Positions 62,605 to 64,000 of a DNA stretch of 64,000 bases are shown here, piece after piece. The notes under the pieces are model-generated. The model did not search any database. It was given only the letters and a program-made list of their open reading frames with translations, and was not told where the DNA came from. Positions within the stretch are counted from its first letter, which is position 1, and every line of letters starts with the position of its first letter. Source of the stretch: Anaerosolibacter sp. (GTDB taxonomy: Bacteria > Bacillota > Clostridia > Peptostreptococcales > Thermotaleaceae); contig NZ_JARBTM010000013.1 of NCBI RefSeq assembly GCF_029240175.1, positions 17,068-81,067 of the forward strand, given 5' to 3'. Made by a program: the position numbers and the translations under genes.

Positions 62605-62930
62605 TCTTATTAGTCCTCAAAACCTGAGTCTATAAAATAATTTATACCTCTACACAATAAAAATCCCCCAAACATAGTCGTTTGAGGGATTCTGCGTTCC
62701 ATAGGTCCTATCTCTTTGAGAACTTACACCCCTGAATTTAAGCGATCTCAGGATTCATTTGCTAGTTACATGTTAGTTTCGGATAGAATTCGATAGCTTT
62801 CTATATGACCTAATCTTTCAGAATTGAAACTATTGTTTACACCTATCTCATTCAAAAGATGTATTTAATGATCTTCATATTTCATTGTTAAGTATTTCCT
62901 ATGCCTAGTTTTATATTAATATGAAACTAA
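62605..62930. repeat. Dispersed repeat, copy 4
   Basis: CCTTCCTTTTCTTATTAG-TCCTCAAAACCTGAG, AAAATCCCCCAAAC/GTTTGAGGGATT hairpin, GTTCCATAGGTCCTATCTCTTTGAGAA and GCTAGTTACATGTTAG. Parallel to copy 2 at 59505 and copy 3 at 61238. It includes a broken copy of the 72-residue ORF. Confidence 0.7.
62770..62915 (-). pseudogene. Degenerate copy of the 72-residue repeat-borne ORF
   Basis: The minus strand reads RKYLT-MKYEDH, a TAA stop, then IHLLNEIGVNNSFNSERLGHIESYRILSETNM-stop in the same frame (shown in pieces: GVNNS, ER, HI, IL, TNM). It matches the end of the ORF at 61346-61564 but is interrupted by one stop and lacks its start. Confidence 0.65.
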
Positions 62931-62950
62931 CCTCTAAATTGATCTTTAAG

Positions 62951-63173
62951 GATTAGTTAGGTATGCGACAACGATTCGTGTATTATCTTTAATAATTAAG
63001 ATAATATACGAAAACTACAATAGAAAATCCAGAATATTAAGCAAAAAAATCTCTACATGTTCTCGAAGACGGACTAAGGCTTTGTACAAATTATTTCAAT
63101 TCCTTCTATTACATATACACTTACGCATATATACCATTATTTTCGCGTAAAGAGTGCAACCCTTTAACAAAAA
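62951..63173. other. Non-coding interval, nothing recognised
   Basis: AT-rich without credible coding sequence or structured RNA. It separates the repeat from the terminator of the bclA-like gene. Confidence 0.35.
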
Positions 63174-63200
63174 ATTTCCCTCAGGGCATCAGTCTGAGGG
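63174..63200 (-). terminator. Terminator of the BclA-like gene
   Basis: TCCCTCAG/CTGAGGGGA stem with a T-rich tail (AATTTTTTG) on the minus strand. Confidence 0.85.
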
Positions 63201-63421
63201 GACGTAAAACGTACTCCAATTTCACTTAAAATTCTCTACTCGGATTGCTTCCAACCTATTTCTTCTCTATCCGCCCCACAACACTCCACGTACATGGTGT
63301 TGAAGATAGCTTGTATATGACTGCTACTATACTACTACAAACATGAAATTTTTCCACTTATGATACAGACTAACAGTAACAATTGACCCGTTCCCTCATC
63401 CATTATACATTCTATTTCCCT

Positions 63422-64000
63422 CTATTCGATTTGCATGATAACAAGGTGTGCTGAAACAGGTCTTGTTCCTCCAGCGAGAGGAGTGATGGTTAGCGCTGTT
63501 GCATTGCCAGCAGGATTTCGTACAGTGAGTATTGAATCAATGACTGTCGTAGTCACAAGAGCCAATCCTACTATCTGGGAAGTACCTGTTGCTCGCCCGA
63601 CCACCGTATAAGCTAAGTCAGCGCCATTGAGAGTTAAAATCAATTGACCCGCTTCGCTCACACTTACCTGAAACAAGACCTGATAAGTGCCAATCTCAGC
63701 CAAGTTAAATGTGCTGGGTCCAGTACGGGCAATGGCAGCTCCACTAGTAGGCCCATCTTGGGGAAAGCTTACGTCTGTACCGGGAGCAACTGTTGCTGCA
63801 TTATCAGAAGGCATCAACGCAAAAAAGTCTGCAAAGTTTAATACTCCTCCCGCTGGACCTGTAGCGCCAGTCGGACCAGCGGGACCAGCAGGACCAGCAG
63901 GGCCTGTAGCGCCTGTAGGACCAGCGGGACCTGGAGCACCTGTAGCGCCTGTAGCGCCTGTAGGACCAGCGGGACCTGCAGGACCTGGAGCACCTGTAGC
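63422..64000 (-). CDS. BclA-like collagen-repeat exosporium protein, C-terminal part (partial)
   Basis: About 193 codons are visible; the gene starts beyond the right edge. The visible 5' part is collagen-like Gly-X-Y repeats ([17 protein letters not shown] with many GAT, GPA and GPT triplets). The C-terminal 130 residues form a BclA-type trimerising domain: [37 protein letters not shown] and [13 protein letters not shown]. Such proteins form the hair-like nap of the spore surface. The region is GC-richer than its neighbours because of the repeat codons. Confidence 0.88.
   Translation of the reverse strand, partial: ATGAPGPAGPAGPTGATGATGAPGPAGPTGATGPAGPAGPAGPTGATGPAGGVLNFADFFALMPSDNAATVAPGTDVSFPQDGPTSGAAIARTGPSTFNLAEIGTYQVLFQVSVSEAGQLILTLNGADLAYTVVGRATGTSQIVGLALVTTTVIDSILTVRNPAGNATALTITPLAGGTRPVSAHLVIMQIE

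Overview
The window reads as chromosomal DNA of a low-GC, anaerobic, endospore-forming Gram-positive bacterium of the Clostridia, perhaps close to Alkaliphilus (my inference, not a database match). Evidence: a GerA-type germinant receptor operon, SspH, CwlD, two Spo0E-like phosphatases and a BclA-like collagen-repeat protein; T-box, SAM-I, glycine and guanidine riboswitches; Firmicute-style Shine-Dalgarno sequences; and two genes that use in-frame TGA where their families have cysteine, so the cell is expected to make selenocysteine. No phage, insertion sequence, CRISPR array, rRNA or tRNA was recognised.

1-4.7 kb is methionine metabolism. A partial metH and a metY-metA pair diverge, each behind its own SAM-I riboswitch. 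4.7-10.5 kb holds a DMT transporter, a three-gene redox operon (a HesB/IscA-like selenoprotein, a NapH-like membrane ferredoxin and a small glutaredoxin) with a CsoR/CstR-like operator at its predicted start, a patatin and a flavoprotein. 10.9-16.1 kb is an envelope-stress block: TPM protein and LemA, then SPFH, TPM, zinc-ribbon and PspA genes in the order of B. subtilis ydjFGHI. 16.3-17.1 kb has a selenocysteine peroxiredoxin and sspH.

17.2-34.3 kb is the metabolic core, all on the minus strand. A three-subunit xanthine-dehydrogenase-type hydroxylase, a purine/uracil permease and a PucR regulator are followed by an AllH/AllF/AllG (oxamate-carbamoyltransferase-like) set with the FdrA tail as a separate small gene, a cyclase-family hydrolase, a nitrilase-family hydrolase, and cofactor genes (yqeC, mocA-like, moeA-like, yqeB) typical of selenium-dependent molybdenum hydroxylases, with larB at the end. 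Together they suggest uptake and oxidation of an N-heterocycle, ring opening, and carbamoyl transfer that could yield carbamoyl phosphate. The exact substrate is not readable from sequence.

34.5-43.4 kb is mixed: amidase-domain protein, siroheme half-domain protein, CapA, MotA/MotB, NlpC/P60, a PAS histidine kinase and a GNAT. 43.4-48.6 kb is a five-gene ger operon. 48.7-50.1 kb is asnA with a T-box. 50.5-53.2 kb is an AmmeMemoRadiSam pair with a DnaA-box cluster between its two genes. 53.2-58.7 kb holds cwlD, a peptidase-MA lipoprotein, a MazG-like protein, Spo0E-like genes and ferritin-like proteins.

58.9-64 kb is accessory and partly decayed: a tandem glycine riboswitch in front of a 69-residue membrane protein, a radical SAM protein, a guanidine-riboswitch SMR exporter, a tandemly duplicated Cys/Gly-rich hydrophobic protein, a ferritin pseudogene, degenerate repeats carrying a small ORF, and the 3' end of a collagen-like spore-surface gene running off the window.
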